Notes: generated from the letters alone by a model not told the origin. Shown: positions 7,626 to 14,894, numbered from the stretch's first letter. The stretch is DNA of 24,579 nucleotides from an uncultured Oscillospiraceae bacterium (GCA_934661715.1 CAKUJL010000002.1:1-24579); one strand, 5' to 3'. Translations and numbers: made by a program.

Positions 7626-8618
7626 ATGAAAGTAGTAATCTGTGATTATAAGACGGATCTGGCGCGGAACGTGGAGTACGAAAAAGAGCTTTTGAGGAAA
7701 GCGTTTCCGGACGTGCAGATCGAGACATATGAGTACCACGATGACAAGAAGGAACTGATTTCCATTGTTGCGGACGCGGACGCCGTCATAAATACGTACA
7801 TAGATTTTGACCGCGAGATTTTGTCGCAGTGCAAAAAGCTCAAGGTGATCGCGCTTAACGCCGTTGGCTACAACATGGTGGACGTCGCGGCGGCGACGGA
7901 ATACGGCGTGATGGTCTGTCCGGCGGCGGAGTACTGCACGGTCGAGGTGGCGGAGCACACGATGGCGCTGCTCTTTGCGCTCTGCCGGGCACTGCGCAAG
8001 TACGTAACGTCGATTGAGAATCACGTTTGGGATTATACCATCGGCGGAAATGTGGAGCGCATCAGCGGGAAGACGATGACGATCTTCGGTTTTGGGAAGA
8101 TCGGAAAGGCGGTCGCACAGCGTGCCCAGGCGATGGAAATCAAAGTGCAGGTCGTTTCCGGCTCACTCAAGCCGGAGGCGGCGGAGGCACTGGGCGTGAA
8201 GCTGGTGGACTGCGACACGGCGCTGGAGACCTCGGATATTCTCTCAAACCACCAGGCACTGAACGAGAAGACGGCGGGGTATTTCAATCTGGAAAAGTTC
8301 GCAAGGTGTAAGCGCCGCCCAATTTTCATCAACACAGGACGCGGCGGCAGCGTGGTGGAGGACGATCTGGTCAAGGCGCTGGACGAGGGTTACATCAGTG
8401 CGGCCGGACTGGATGTGCTGGCGAGCGAGAACGTCGATTTCAGCCAGCTGAAGCTGCTCGGGCGGGACAATGTAATCATCACGCCGCATGTTGGCTTCTT
8501 CTCGATTCAGGCGGCGCGGGATTTGCAGGACATCGCCTGCAACACCGTGATCTGTGCCATGAAGCAGGAGTATGACGGCATTTCCAAGATCGTCAACCGG
8601 GCGGAGCTCAAGCTTTGA
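7626..8618 (+). CDS. D-isomer-specific 2-hydroxyacid dehydrogenase
   Basis: A 330-residue NAD(P)-dependent reductase of 2-keto acids to D-2-hydroxy acids. The Rossmann motif GFGKIG is at 155-160. The catalytic triad is R239 (NTGRGG), E268 (LASE) and H288 (ITPHVG). The acidic residue that normally ends the second Rossmann strand and binds the NAD ribose is missing; the strand reads VQVVSGS, which may favour NADPH. ATG 7626 is preferred, with AAGGAG at 7609-7614. The longer frame begins at a TTG overlapping the previous stop and lacks a ribosome site. It lies between the racemase and ridA, as expected of an enzyme consuming the 2-keto acid formed by imine hydrolysis. That pathway role is inference. 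Confidence 0.86.
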   Translation: MKVVICDYKTDLARNVEYEKELLRKAFPDVQIETYEYHDDKKELISIVADADAVINTYIDFDREILSQCKKLKVIALNAVGYNMVDVAAATEYGVMVCPAAEYCTVEVAEHTMALLFALCRALRKYVTSIENHVWDYTIGGNVERISGKTMTIFGFGKIGKAVAQRAQAMEIKVQVVSGSLKPEAAEALGVKLVDCDTALETSDILSNHQALNEKTAGYFNLEKFARCKRRPIFINTGRGGSVVEDDLVKALDEGYISAAGLDVLASENVDFSQLKLLGRDNVIITPHVGFFSIQAARDLQDIACNTVICAMKQEYDGISKIVNRAELKL

Positions 8619-8633
8619 GAAAGGAAGAGAACC

Positions 8634-9017
8634 ATGAAGAAATATGCGATTACAAATGAAGCGCAGGCAGGACCGGCGCATGGTCCCTATTCGCAGGCAT
8701 TGGTGTGCGATCATCTTTTCTACACGGGAGTGATCGGCTCGGACGCAAGCGGTGAAGTCGTAAGCGACAAGGTGTATGAGCAGACGATCCGCTGTCTGGA
8801 GAATACGGAGGCGTTTCTCAAGGAGGCGGGCGGCTCGCTTGCCGACGTCATCAACGTGACGGTGTATCTTCTGCAGATCTCCGATTTTGATGAGATGAAC
8901 CGCGCGTATAAGGAAAAGTTTGTGGAAGCACCGATGCCGGCGCGCGCGACGGTGACCGTGCATGAGATGCTGCCGGGCGTGAAGGTCGAAATGGTCGTGA
9001 CTGCGTATCTGCCGTGA
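8634..9017 (+). CDS. RidA-family enamine/imine deaminase
   Basis: A 127-residue Rid-family (YjgF/YER057c) protein of standard length. The substrate-carboxylate-binding Arg is R104 in PMPARATVTV, followed by the C-terminal VKVEMVVTAY strand; GPYSQAL (17-23) is the family's N-terminal signature. RidA proteins hydrolyse reactive 2-imino or enamino acids to 2-keto acids and ammonia. A dedicated copy at the end of a catabolic operon implies that an upstream enzyme releases such an imine, fitting the dehydratase/racemase/dehydrogenase set. ATG 8634 follows GAAAGGAAGAG, 15 bases after the dehydrogenase stop. The operon terminator follows at 9038. Confidence 0.92.
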   Translation: MKKYAITNEAQAGPAHGPYSQALVCDHLFYTGVIGSDASGEVVSDKVYEQTIRCLENTEAFLKEAGGSLADVINVTVYLLQISDFDEMNRAYKEKFVEAPMPARATVTVHEMLPGVKVEMVVTAYLP

Positions 9018-9037
9018 TACAAGCAGCGAGGATAGTG

Positions 9038-9084
9038 AAAAGAGTGGAGGGGCCGCTGGAAAGCGGTTCCTCCACTCTTTTTTT
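9038..9084 (+). terminator. Strong intrinsic terminator ending operon A (likely bidirectional)
   Basis: AAAAGAGTGGAGG (9038-9050) pairs with CCTCCACTCTTTT (9069-9081), with an inner CCGCT/AGCGG stem, followed by a T-run on the plus strand. The A-run on the left arm gives Ts on the other strand, so it can also end the convergent AraC gene. Confidence 0.9.
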
Positions 9085-9119
9085 GCTTTGATAAATGGAA
9101 TGTCTGGTAGGAAAGTGTG

Positions 9120-9890
9120 TCAGACAATAATACATTGCTTGTTTTTATAGACCTGCTCGACAAACAGGGTCGGCGTGATGGAGGTATACTGCTTGAAATC
9201 GTGGATAAAATGTGCCTGATCGTAGTAGCCAAGATCAACGATTACATCCATCACACAGGCGGATTCCAGATAGCGCAGAGCCGTCTGCATCCGGACAATA
9301 TCCGAGTATTTTTTCAAAGAGACGCCGTAATTCTGACGAAAGATGTTGTTGACATACTGCTGGGAATAGCCCATGGAGCTGGCGATATCTGTAATGCGCT
9401 GGATGCCGGTTGTCTGCGTGATCATTTTGGCTGCGCTGGAAGCGATGACGGGCAGCGTGAAAAACTGCTTATTGTTAAAAAAGCTTTGCGCGGTGTCGAG
9501 CATCTGCGCGAAGTCGGCACACTCACTCAAATGCTCCTCCAGCAGAGAAACGTCCAGAAATTCGGTGAGCGGAATGCGACTGTCGACAAGATTTTGAATA
9601 TTATGGCTGAGAAAACGGAAGCGGACGTCGGGGCGGAGCTTCATGCCAAAGCAACGCTGGTAGCGGCTGACCATCGACTTTCTGCCTTGCAGGAAGCTAC
9701 CGCAGGCATAACCGCGGCAGGTGTTGTTTTCCCAAGTAAACTCAAGGTCGATGTAGCTGTCGGGAATAGCAATAATGTCAATTTGGCTGGGGTTTTCAAT
9801 CAAATAAAACTTTTCAAAGACCGGGTCTCCGGACAAAAATTCCTGATAACGGACGAAACTATTATTGATATAAAATGTGCGAAAGCTCAC
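9120..9890 (-). CDS. AraC-family transcriptional regulator
   Basis: A 256-residue protein with the two helix-turn-helix units of AraC/XylS regulators at the C-terminus: about 166-187 (ITDIASSMGYSQQYVNNIFR) and 213-236 (VIVDLGYYDQAHFIHDFKQY). The N-terminal 140 or so residues are an unassigned ligand or partner domain. The frame extends to ATG 9929, but the strong ribosome site AAGGAGG (9906-9900) lies 9 bases before GTG 9890, so GTG is taken as the start. It is convergent with operon A and has its own promoter at 9966-9994. Target genes are unknown; operon A or the neighbouring minus-strand genes are candidates by position only. Confidence 0.85.
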   Translation of the reverse strand: MSFRTFYINNSFVRYQEFLSGDPVFEKFYLIENPSQIDIIAIPDSYIDLEFTWENNTCRGYACGSFLQGRKSMVSRYQRCFGMKLRPDVRFRFLSHNIQNLVDSRIPLTEFLDVSLLEEHLSECADFAQMLDTAQSFFNNKQFFTLPVIASSAAKMITQTTGIQRITDIASSMGYSQQYVNNIFRQNYGVSLKKYSDIVRMQTALRYLESACVMDVIVDLGYYDQAHFIHDFKQYTSITPTLFVEQVYKNKQCIIV

Positions 9891-9899
9891 GGCGTCCAC

Positions 9900-9906
9900 C
9901 CTCCTT
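9900..9906 (-). promoter_or_regulatory. Ribosome site that decides a GTG start for the AraC regulator
   Basis: AAGGAGG on the minus strand, 9 bases from GTG 9890. It lies inside the longer frame from ATG 9929, which itself has no ribosome site. Confidence 0.7.
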
Positions 9907-9946
9907 TTTGATTTATTTATAGAAACCATAAATCGACAAAATGCGA

Positions 9947-9959
9947 TAGAAAAATTCTA
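9947..9959. promoter_or_regulatory. Candidate operator at the araC-type transcription start
   Basis: TAGAAAAATTCTA is a perfect inverted repeat (TAGAA-AAA-TTCTA) at the expected start of transcription. An autoregulatory role is a guess. Confidence 0.3.
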
Positions 9960-9965
9960 ATCTAT

Positions 9966-9994
9966 AGTATAAAGCAGTGAAAAATGTTTGTCAA
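9966..9994 (-). promoter_or_regulatory. Sigma-A promoter of the AraC-family regulator
   Basis: On the minus strand: TTGACA (9994-9989), 17-base spacer, TATACT (9971-9966), a near-consensus promoter. The predicted leader to GTG 9890 is about 70 bases. Confidence 0.82.
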
Positions 9995-10030
9995 TTGTTC
10001 AGAAATTCCAATATTGCATGGATATTTGAA

Positions 10031-10072
10031 CAAAATGCCGCCACCTCACTTTTGTGAGACGGCGGCATTTTG
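10031..10072 (-). terminator. Intrinsic terminator after the GntR/PPOx operon
   Basis: CAAAATGCCGCC (10031-10042) pairs with GGCGGCATTTTG (10061-10072), with an inner CTCAC/GTGAG stem. On the minus strand the stem ends in GGCGGCATTTTGTTC. It sits 33 bases past the stop at 10105. Confidence 0.75.
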
Positions 10073-10104
10073 TTCGTTGTAGAATTGGAAACGAAGTGCC
10101 CGAC

Positions 10105-10581
10105 TTACTGCATGGGCTGGGGACGCTTTTTCGCAGTCAGCGTGTCAACGCGAATCGCAATCACCGCGACCTTGTCCGCCATTTCAGCGGTAAACACGTC
10201 GTTGCGGCCGGCCATATGAAGCATCAGAGCGGATAGGCCTTTGCACTTTTCGTCGCCCTCAAGGATCTCTGCTTTGCCCTCGCCCAGAACAGAGGCATAA
10301 TAATAACTGTGCGTGCAGGCGGTTTCACCGTGCTGGAGAGCATTCTGGCAGTCCATCTCAAATGCAACACTGGCATTCTTGCGGATCACGTCGAGCTTCT
10401 TGCCTTCCTTTGCGCCGTGGAAATAGAAGGTGAAAGCGCCGTTCTCATAGGTGTAACCAAAGTTGAGAGGAACCACATAGGGCTTGTCGCCGTTGATCAT
10501 TGCAAGACGGATGACCTTGCACTCGTCAATGAGAGCACGAATCTCCTGAATGTCGGTCACTTCACGGTCGTTTCTTCGCAT
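10105..10581 (-). CDS. Pyridoxamine 5'-phosphate oxidase-like (NimA-type) flavin-binding protein
   Basis: A 158-residue split-barrel protein. It has the family features CKVIRLAMINGDKPYVVPLN (21-40), GYTYENGAFTFYFHGAKEGK (42-61) and the mid-protein SYYYASVLGEGKAEIL. This branch binds FMN or a related cofactor; many relatives are annotated as nitroimidazole-resistance or general flavin-nucleotide-binding proteins. Physiological substrates are mostly unknown, so no resistance role should be read from this alone. GGAGG sits 8 bases before ATG 10581. Only 20 bases separate it from the GntR gene upstream, so the two form an operon ending at the terminator 10031-10072. Confidence 0.85.
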   Translation of the reverse strand: MRRNDREVTDIQEIRALIDECKVIRLAMINGDKPYVVPLNFGYTYENGAFTFYFHGAKEGKKLDVIRKNASVAFEMDCQNALQHGETACTHSYYYASVLGEGKAEILEGDEKCKGLSALMLHMAGRNDVFTAEMADKVAVIAIRVDTLTAKKRPQPMQ

Positions 10582-10601
10582 AAAAATAGCCTCCTGTTTT
10601 T

Positions 10602-11252
10602 TTAATTGTACTGGCGCATTTGGACGCCTTTGATGTGCTTTTTCATCGCCTGCATCGCAGCGTCAATATCATTTTCCTCTAATGAATTTACAATATTTTC
10701 ATGTTCATCAACGGCGGCCTTTGCCGATTTTTGCAGCGTCGTACTGAGCATCAAACAGCGACTGCTGTGCATGTTGATCAGCTCGACCATATCCAGAAGA
10801 TACTGGTTGTGCGTTTCGCGCGCCAGCATAGTGTGAAACTGATAGTCCAACTGAATATAGAGGGCATAGTCATCTGCATTTAGCATCTGAATCTTACGCT
10901 GCTCACGCACACACTCATGCAGCTGCCGCAGCAGGTGATTTGTCACATTGCCGCGCAGCGATTCGATGCCTAAAAGCTCAATATTTTGGCGTACCGCGCT
11001 GATTTTGATGGCGTCCTCTGCACTGATCTTGGTGACGGCCATGCTTTTTCCTTTGCTTTCCAACAGACCTTCCGCAGTAAGACGGCCCAGCGCGGCGCGC
11101 AAAGGCGTCCGGCTGACCGACAACTCGGCCGACAGGCGTTCTTCTGTCAAAACGGCGCCGGCCGCGATGTCGCCGATGATGATCGCGTTGCGAATGGTCA
11201 GATAAGCCTTATCGGAAAGAGTAGGCTCCTTTTTTACCGGTTTTAACGCCAA
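10602..11252 (-). CDS. GntR-family regulator, FadR/FCD subfamily
   Basis: A 216-residue regulator. The N-terminal winged helix spans about 10-75 (LTEERLSAELSVSRTPLRAA). The helical FCD ligand domain spans about 85-210 and has the metal-site pattern D136-x3-H140, H184 and H206. FCD regulators usually sense organic acids and often repress transport or catabolic genes. The longest frame begins at GTG 11258, 2 bases from AAGGAG; TTG 11252 is 8 bases from that site and preferred. It lies just downstream of rocB on the same strand, and palindromes centred on GTATAC occur in the rocB and TRAP leaders. It is therefore the best candidate regulator of both (inferred). Confidence 0.85.
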   Translation of the reverse strand: MALKPVKKEPTLSDKAYLTIRNAIIIGDIAAGAVLTEERLSAELSVSRTPLRAALGRLTAEGLLESKGKSMAVTKISAEDAIKISAVRQNIELLGIESLRGNVTNHLLRQLHECVREQRKIQMLNADDYALYIQLDYQFHTMLARETHNQYLLDMVELINMHSSRCLMLSTTLQKSAKAAVDEHENIVNSLEENDIDAAMQAMKKHIKGVQMRQYN

Positions 11253-11260
11253 GAACACCG

Positions 11261-11266
11261 CTCCTT
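11261..11266 (-). promoter_or_regulatory. Ribosome site that decides a TTG start for the GntR regulator
   Basis: AAGGAG on the minus strand, 8 bases from TTG 11252 and only 2 from GTG 11258. Confidence 0.6.
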
Positions 11267-11281
11267 CCTAAAGACTTACCA

Positions 11282-11297
11282 CTATATTACAGTATAG
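11282..11297. promoter_or_regulatory. Inverted repeat over the gntR -10 box
   Basis: CTATA (11282-11286) and TATAG (11293-11297) are separated by 6 bases and overlap a minus-strand TATACT box (11296-11291). This suggests autorepression. I find no good -35 at standard spacing. Confidence 0.4.
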
Positions 11298-11344
11298 CGA
11301 TCCAAAACACAAGGATATTGTAAAAATGAATGCACTTATTTAAA

Positions 11345-11385
11345 AAATTGAGGCATATTCCGTCAGGCTGCACAACAATGCAGCG
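11345..11385 (-). terminator. Weak terminator-like hairpin after rocB
   Basis: Behind the rocB stop, TTCCG...CGGAA encloses CTGCA...TGCAG with an internal bulge; a T6 run follows about 10 bases later on the minus strand. It may only partly separate rocB from gntR. Confidence 0.35.
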
Positions 11386-11391
11386 GAAGGA

Positions 11392-13050
11392 TTACTTGAT
11401 CAGGTACTTCTCCAGCGTGCGCAGCATGATGACGGGGAGCTTGCCGAAGGAATACTCTTTGTGAACGCGCTCAGTCCACTTGTGGGCGTCCTTGCCGTGG
11501 CAGCCGAAGTTGAAGGCAGGAATGTTCAGACGCTTGATCTGATCGAGCGGAACGTTGTAGAAGCCCTTCATGTTCGGGAGGTTGTCCACCAGCGTCTTCG
11601 TGGAGGTCTCCGTATCGTCCAGCTTGAGGTAGCTGCTGTCGGTGAGAACGGGGAAGAACTGCATCATCTTGAGATCCTCACCCATCTCCTTGCCCAGCTC
11701 GTCGAGCAGGGAGGTCACACCGTCGAGAATCTCACGCTCCTCGGGAATCTCGCGCTTGAGCGTGTTGCGCGGGCAGTACGGAGGCGCAAGGAAGACGATG
11801 ACGGTCGGGGTCTTGATGTCGACGATCGTGACGAGGTGCTCGACGATCTTCAGGCACAGCTCACGGCGGTCGAGGTTCTCGGCCATGGCCTTGTTGGTGA
11901 TCTCGTCGATCTCAGCGTCAACGTCGGGCTTGATGGCCTTGACCGCGTTGTACAGCTCGCTGTAGTCCATGACCTTGAGCGCGTACTCACGCTTGTAGTA
12001 CTTGGCGCCGGTCATCTTGCAGTAAATCTTGTTCTGCTCGTCGGTATAGTTGTCAACATACTCCAGCGCGTCCTGAGCGACCTTGCGCAGGCGGGCGAAG
12101 ATATCGTCCATCTCCATGTTGTGGATGAAGTAGTTGAAGTAAACGAAAGCGGAGAAGGCCGTCTGCACGTCGTAGGAGGGCTTGAGGTCCTTCATCTTCA
12201 GAACCGTGGGAGGCATCGTGTACTCATTGTTGTACACGTCGCTGAACTCCGCGCGCATATCAATGTTGCGGGTGATTTCGGCGGCAACCATGGAGGCGCT
12301 GAAGCCCTCGAAGCCCTGGCCGGAGTGCGTCGGCTTACCGATGATATAGAAGCAGGGGAGGATCTTGCCGACCGCACCGGCGTGGAAGTAGTGCGCCGTG
12401 TCGCCGGGGAAGGCGGGGGAGATGAAGTCGGTGTTCATCGCCATCTTGTAGGTGAGGTTGTACTTGGCCTTGAGCTCTTCCAGAACATCGAGGGAGTCGA
12501 TGATACCGGTGTGCTGATTTTCCTCAACAGGGTTGGACATGAAGATGAGGTTGCCGTCGAACTTATCTAGATTCTCAGTGAAGTAACGCATGAGAAGCAT
12601 GTTGATCGCATCGCCGCACTTCATGTCGGAAGCGCCGCGGCCAAACATCCATTCGCCGGATTCGATATCCGCCAGGACCTCAGGATCGTTCGTCAGGGCC
12701 TTGATCTTCTCGGGCAGGGCGTCGCAATCGAAGGCGTAATCCTTGATTGCGCCGTAGTCGTCGATTTGGACGGTGTCCATGTGACCATGGAGAATGATCG
12801 TGTCCTTGCTGTCGCTGCGCGTACCGAAGGCGATGGCAATCACGTTGAGTCGGTTGAAGGGATCGTTGTTCTTCAGAGGCTGAACGATCAGCTGATCCGG
12901 ATGCACCTTAAAGTAAGGAATATTGCCAACCCACTCGGCAATGTGCAGGGCAACATCGCGCTCACCGTGCTCGGAATTGTTCAGACTGGGAATAGCAACC
13001 AGCTCTTTGGTAAGAGCAAGCGCTTCGTCATAAAAAGGATACTTCTGCAT
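11392..13050 (-). CDS. rocB: M20-family zinc peptidase, RocB-like (arginine utilization protein)
   Basis: A 552-residue enzyme of the M20 metallopeptidase superfamily, long for M20 but typical of RocB. Metal and catalytic residues visible: H90 and D92 (LHGHMDTV), D142 (GRGASDMKCG), E176/E177 (NPVEEN). RocB lies in arginine/ornithine catabolism regions of Bacillus, but its reaction is not well defined; related M20 enzymes hydrolyse amide bonds of N-acyl amino acids or peptides. ATG 13050 follows AAGGAGAGG; the frame extends 67 codons further upstream through the promoter region and is not coding there. It is divergent from the TRAP operon and shares a leader motif with it. I infer a cytosolic hydrolase acting on the imported compound. 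The rocB name is by similarity, not proof of arginine metabolism. Confidence 0.85.
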   Translation of the reverse strand: MQKYPFYDEALALTKELVAIPSLNNSEHGERDVALHIAEWVGNIPYFKVHPDQLIVQPLKNNDPFNRLNVIAIAFGTRSDSKDTIILHGHMDTVQIDDYGAIKDYAFDCDALPEKIKALTNDPEVLADIESGEWMFGRGASDMKCGDAINMLLMRYFTENLDKFDGNLIFMSNPVEENQHTGIIDSLDVLEELKAKYNLTYKMAMNTDFISPAFPGDTAHYFHAGAVGKILPCFYIIGKPTHSGQGFEGFSASMVAAEITRNIDMRAEFSDVYNNEYTMPPTVLKMKDLKPSYDVQTAFSAFVYFNYFIHNMEMDDIFARLRKVAQDALEYVDNYTDEQNKIYCKMTGAKYYKREYALKVMDYSELYNAVKAIKPDVDAEIDEITNKAMAENLDRRELCLKIVEHLVTIVDIKTPTVIVFLAPPYCPRNTLKREIPEEREILDGVTSLLDELGKEMGEDLKMMQFFPVLTDSSYLKLDDTETSTKTLVDNLPNMKGFYNVPLDQIKRLNIPAFNFGCHGKDAHKWTERVHKEYSFGKLPVIMLRTLEKYLIK

Positions 13051-13124
13051 GGTAAAACCTCTCCTTAAACAAAAGATATTATAATGTATAGGGGTGATTA
13101 TGACACTGCCGGAATGAGTGTTTC

Positions 13125-13148
13125 TTGTATTCTGCATTCTGTATACAA
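13125..13148 (-). promoter_or_regulatory. Candidate operator in the rocB leader
   Basis: Read on the minus strand, TTGTATACAGAAT runs from 13148 to 13136, and ATACAA at 13130-13125 completes an inverted repeat TTGTAT-N12-ATACAA. The first 13 bases are identical to the site at 13458-13470 in the TRAP leader. It lies about 30-55 bases downstream of the predicted rocB transcription start. Confidence 0.55.
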
Positions 13149-13185
13149 AAAACATACACAATACGTAGAAATGAATGTGGAGTTT

Positions 13186-13215
13186 ATTATAGAAAATTTG
13201 TGCAGGACTTGTCAA
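13186..13215 (-). promoter_or_regulatory. Sigma-A promoter of rocB
   Basis: On the minus strand: consensus TTGACA (13215-13210), 18-base spacer, consensus TATAAT (13191-13186). Predicted start is near 13179, giving a leader of about 130 bases that contains the shared operator motif. Confidence 0.85.
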
Positions 13216-13379
13216 TAGCGTTTTCGAAGAAAAAACCAATTTCCGGCACATTTTTATAAATTCTTTATTCGTTCCTGACAGATGCGACCGAAGATGTCAT
13301 ATTTGAAATTGACGCTTTTCACAAGAAAAAAGTCGAAAATTGGCGGACATGATGAAAAAAGGAAATGAGGGAAAATGCC

Positions 13380-13408
13380 TTGACAAGTTTCGAGAATTTG
13401 AATATTAT
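13380..13408 (+). promoter_or_regulatory. Sigma-A promoter of the TRAP operon
   Basis: TTGACA (13380-13385), 17-base spacer, TATTAT (13403-13408). Predicted start near 13415 would give a leader of about 325 bases before dctP. Confidence 0.75.
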
Positions 13409-13457
13409 ACTTAATAATAACCGAACCGTACGAAAGAAAATTGTCGTCACGTACAGG

Positions 13458-13485
13458 TTGTATACAGAATACGGTACTCTATAAT
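13458..13485 (+). promoter_or_regulatory. Operator motif plus second possible promoter of the TRAP operon
   Basis: TTGTATACAGAAT (13458-13470) matches the rocB-leader site base for base and has the same orientation relative to its own transcript. TATAAT at 13480-13485 stands 16 bases after TTGTAT, so the motif may also be the -35 of a second promoter. A bound regulator would then either block that promoter or act as a roadblock to the upstream one. Confidence 0.55.
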
Positions 13486-13740
13486 GTTGGAAATGAACGC
13501 ACCAGAGCGGGAGGAAGTCGCTCGCAAACCCATCCGTGAAAGCCGGAGTGCAGCCGACCGCCAAGCGGGAAGATTGCGGTTCCGTTTTTCAAAATGTCCC
13601 CGATCCGTCTGCGGCAGAGCAGGGCGGCGGAGAACGGTGTGCAATGACACTGCCCACGCTGTTTCCGTGCCGGGCTTTTCCAAGGCCTGGGTTGAGGACG
13701 AACATACTATTCTCGGTACATAATTTAAGGAGGACAAAAC
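13486..13740 (+). other. Long 5' leader of the TRAP operon, no gene recognised
   Basis: About 255 bases between the promoter/operator and dctP contain small hairpins (CCGC/GCGG near 13558-13568; CCGGGC with GCCTGG near 13671-13690) but no known riboswitch or T-box signature that I can identify. The 79-codon frame starting at 13484 has no ribosome site and an unlikely composition. Confidence 0.4.
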
Positions 13741-14781
13741 ATGAAAAAGATTCTTGCGCTAATCCTTGCGGGCGTTATGACCCTTTCGCTCGCAGCCTGC
13801 GGCTCCAAGCCCCCCGCAGAAGACACGAACAACGATGCCAATACGGGTGATGACAGCACGGTCTACAAGCTGATTACCGGCTCCACCGTTCAGGACGACT
13901 CCGCATCCGGCATTGCCCTGCTCGAGTACTTCAAGCCCTACGTGGAAGAGCACTCCAACGGCCGCATTCAGGTTGAGGTTCAGAACAACTCTGTTCTTGG
14001 CTCCGACCGCGAGCTGTTCGAAGGCCTTCAGATGAACACGGTTCAGTGCTCCTTCGGCCCCATGTCCACGCTGGCCAACTTCGCTCCCGACTACGCGGTG
14101 TGCGACCTGCCCTTCCTCTTCAGCGATAAGGAAGACGCTTACGCACAGCTCGACGGTGAGTTCGGCGCCAAGCTTGCCGAGTCTCTGCCCAACGTCGGTA
14201 TGCGTCTGCTCGCCTACGGCGAAAATGCGTTCCGCAACATCTCCAACTCCCAGCGTCCCATCGAGAAGCTGGAAGACCTGAAGGGCCTCAAGATCCGCGT
14301 CATGGAGTCCCCCATCAACATCGCTACCTACACCGCTCTGGGCTGCAACCCCACTCCGATGGCGTTCTCCGAGCTCTACACCGGCCTGCAGCAGAAGACG
14401 GTTGACGGTCAGGACAACGGCGTTGTTCTTACCTACACCGCCAAGCTCTTCGAGGTTCAGAAGTACTACACCTTCACCGGCCAGATCTACGCCGCCAACG
14501 GCATGGTCTTCTCCGAGGCCTTCTGGCAGAGCCTGCCCGAGGATCTTCAGCAGGTCGTTCGTGACGGTGCTCTCTACGCGATGGAGAATCAGCGCCGCCT
14601 GAACACCGAGATGGAAGAGTCCCTCATCACCACCATGGAAGAGGCTGGCCTGCAGGTCAACCATATGGACGAGGCTGAGATTGCCCGCATGAGAGAAGCT
14701 ACTGCGTCCGTTTGGGATCAGTTCAAGGGCGATATCTCCGAGGAAATCTACAACATGGCTGTCGAGATCCGCGACAACTAA
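13741..14781 (+). CDS. dctP: TRAP transporter solute-binding lipoprotein (DctP family)
   Basis: A 346-residue extracytoplasmic receptor. The N-terminus is a lipoprotein signal, MKKILALILAGVMTLSLAAC, with lipobox LAAC and lipidated C20. The mature part shows the DctP hallmarks: the ligand-carboxylate Arg R186 (LKGLKIRVMES) and the NPTPMAFSELYTGLQQ helix followed by KTVDGQDN. Such receptors bind carboxylates and hand them to the QM permease, driven by a sodium or proton gradient. The specific ligand is not evident. AAGGAGG sits 7 bases before ATG 13741. Codons are strongly C-ending, consistent with high expression. A GC-rich hairpin separates it from dctQ, as often seen where the receptor is made in excess of the membrane subunits. 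Confidence 0.93.
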   Translation: MKKILALILAGVMTLSLAACGSKPPAEDTNNDANTGDDSTVYKLITGSTVQDDSASGIALLEYFKPYVEEHSNGRIQVEVQNNSVLGSDRELFEGLQMNTVQCSFGPMSTLANFAPDYAVCDLPFLFSDKEDAYAQLDGEFGAKLAESLPNVGMRLLAYGENAFRNISNSQRPIEKLEDLKGLKIRVMESPINIATYTALGCNPTPMAFSELYTGLQQKTVDGQDNGVVLTYTAKLFEVQKYYTFTGQIYAANGMVFSEAFWQSLPEDLQQVVRDGALYAMENQRRLNTEMEESLITTMEEAGLQVNHMDEAEIARMREATASVWDQFKGDISEEIYNMAVEIRDN

Positions 14782-14816
14782 AACTCCCCAGCGCTTTAAT
14801 TCAATGGTTTAATTGA

Positions 14817-14859
14817 GTGTGTGGGGGCGTCGGCTTGACGCCGGCGTCCCCCGTACACT
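14817..14859 (+). promoter_or_regulatory. GC-rich intercistronic hairpin between dctP and dctQ
   Basis: GGGGGCGTCGGC pairs with GCCGGCGTCCCCC across a short loop, with one bulge, extended by GTGT/ACAC. No T-run follows, so it is more likely an mRNA-stabilising or partially attenuating stem than a full terminator. Confidence 0.55.
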
Positions 14860-14894
14860 TCCTGCGTTGATTCAGCTTTAGGAAGGGTTACTAT

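Noticed and set aside
10105..10581. Calling the PPOx-like protein a nitroimidazole-resistance gene
   Set aside because: The family is broad and most members have no shown resistance role; nothing in the context supports it.
11461..12570. 369-codon plus-strand frame opposite rocB
   Set aside because: Low-complexity V/L/E/G-rich product with no motif; it is the antisense of M20 peptidase motifs.
13484..13723. 79-codon frame in the dctP leader as a leader peptide
   Set aside because: Its start lies inside or next to the -10 box, no ribosome site precedes it, and the composition is arginine-rich without codon bias.
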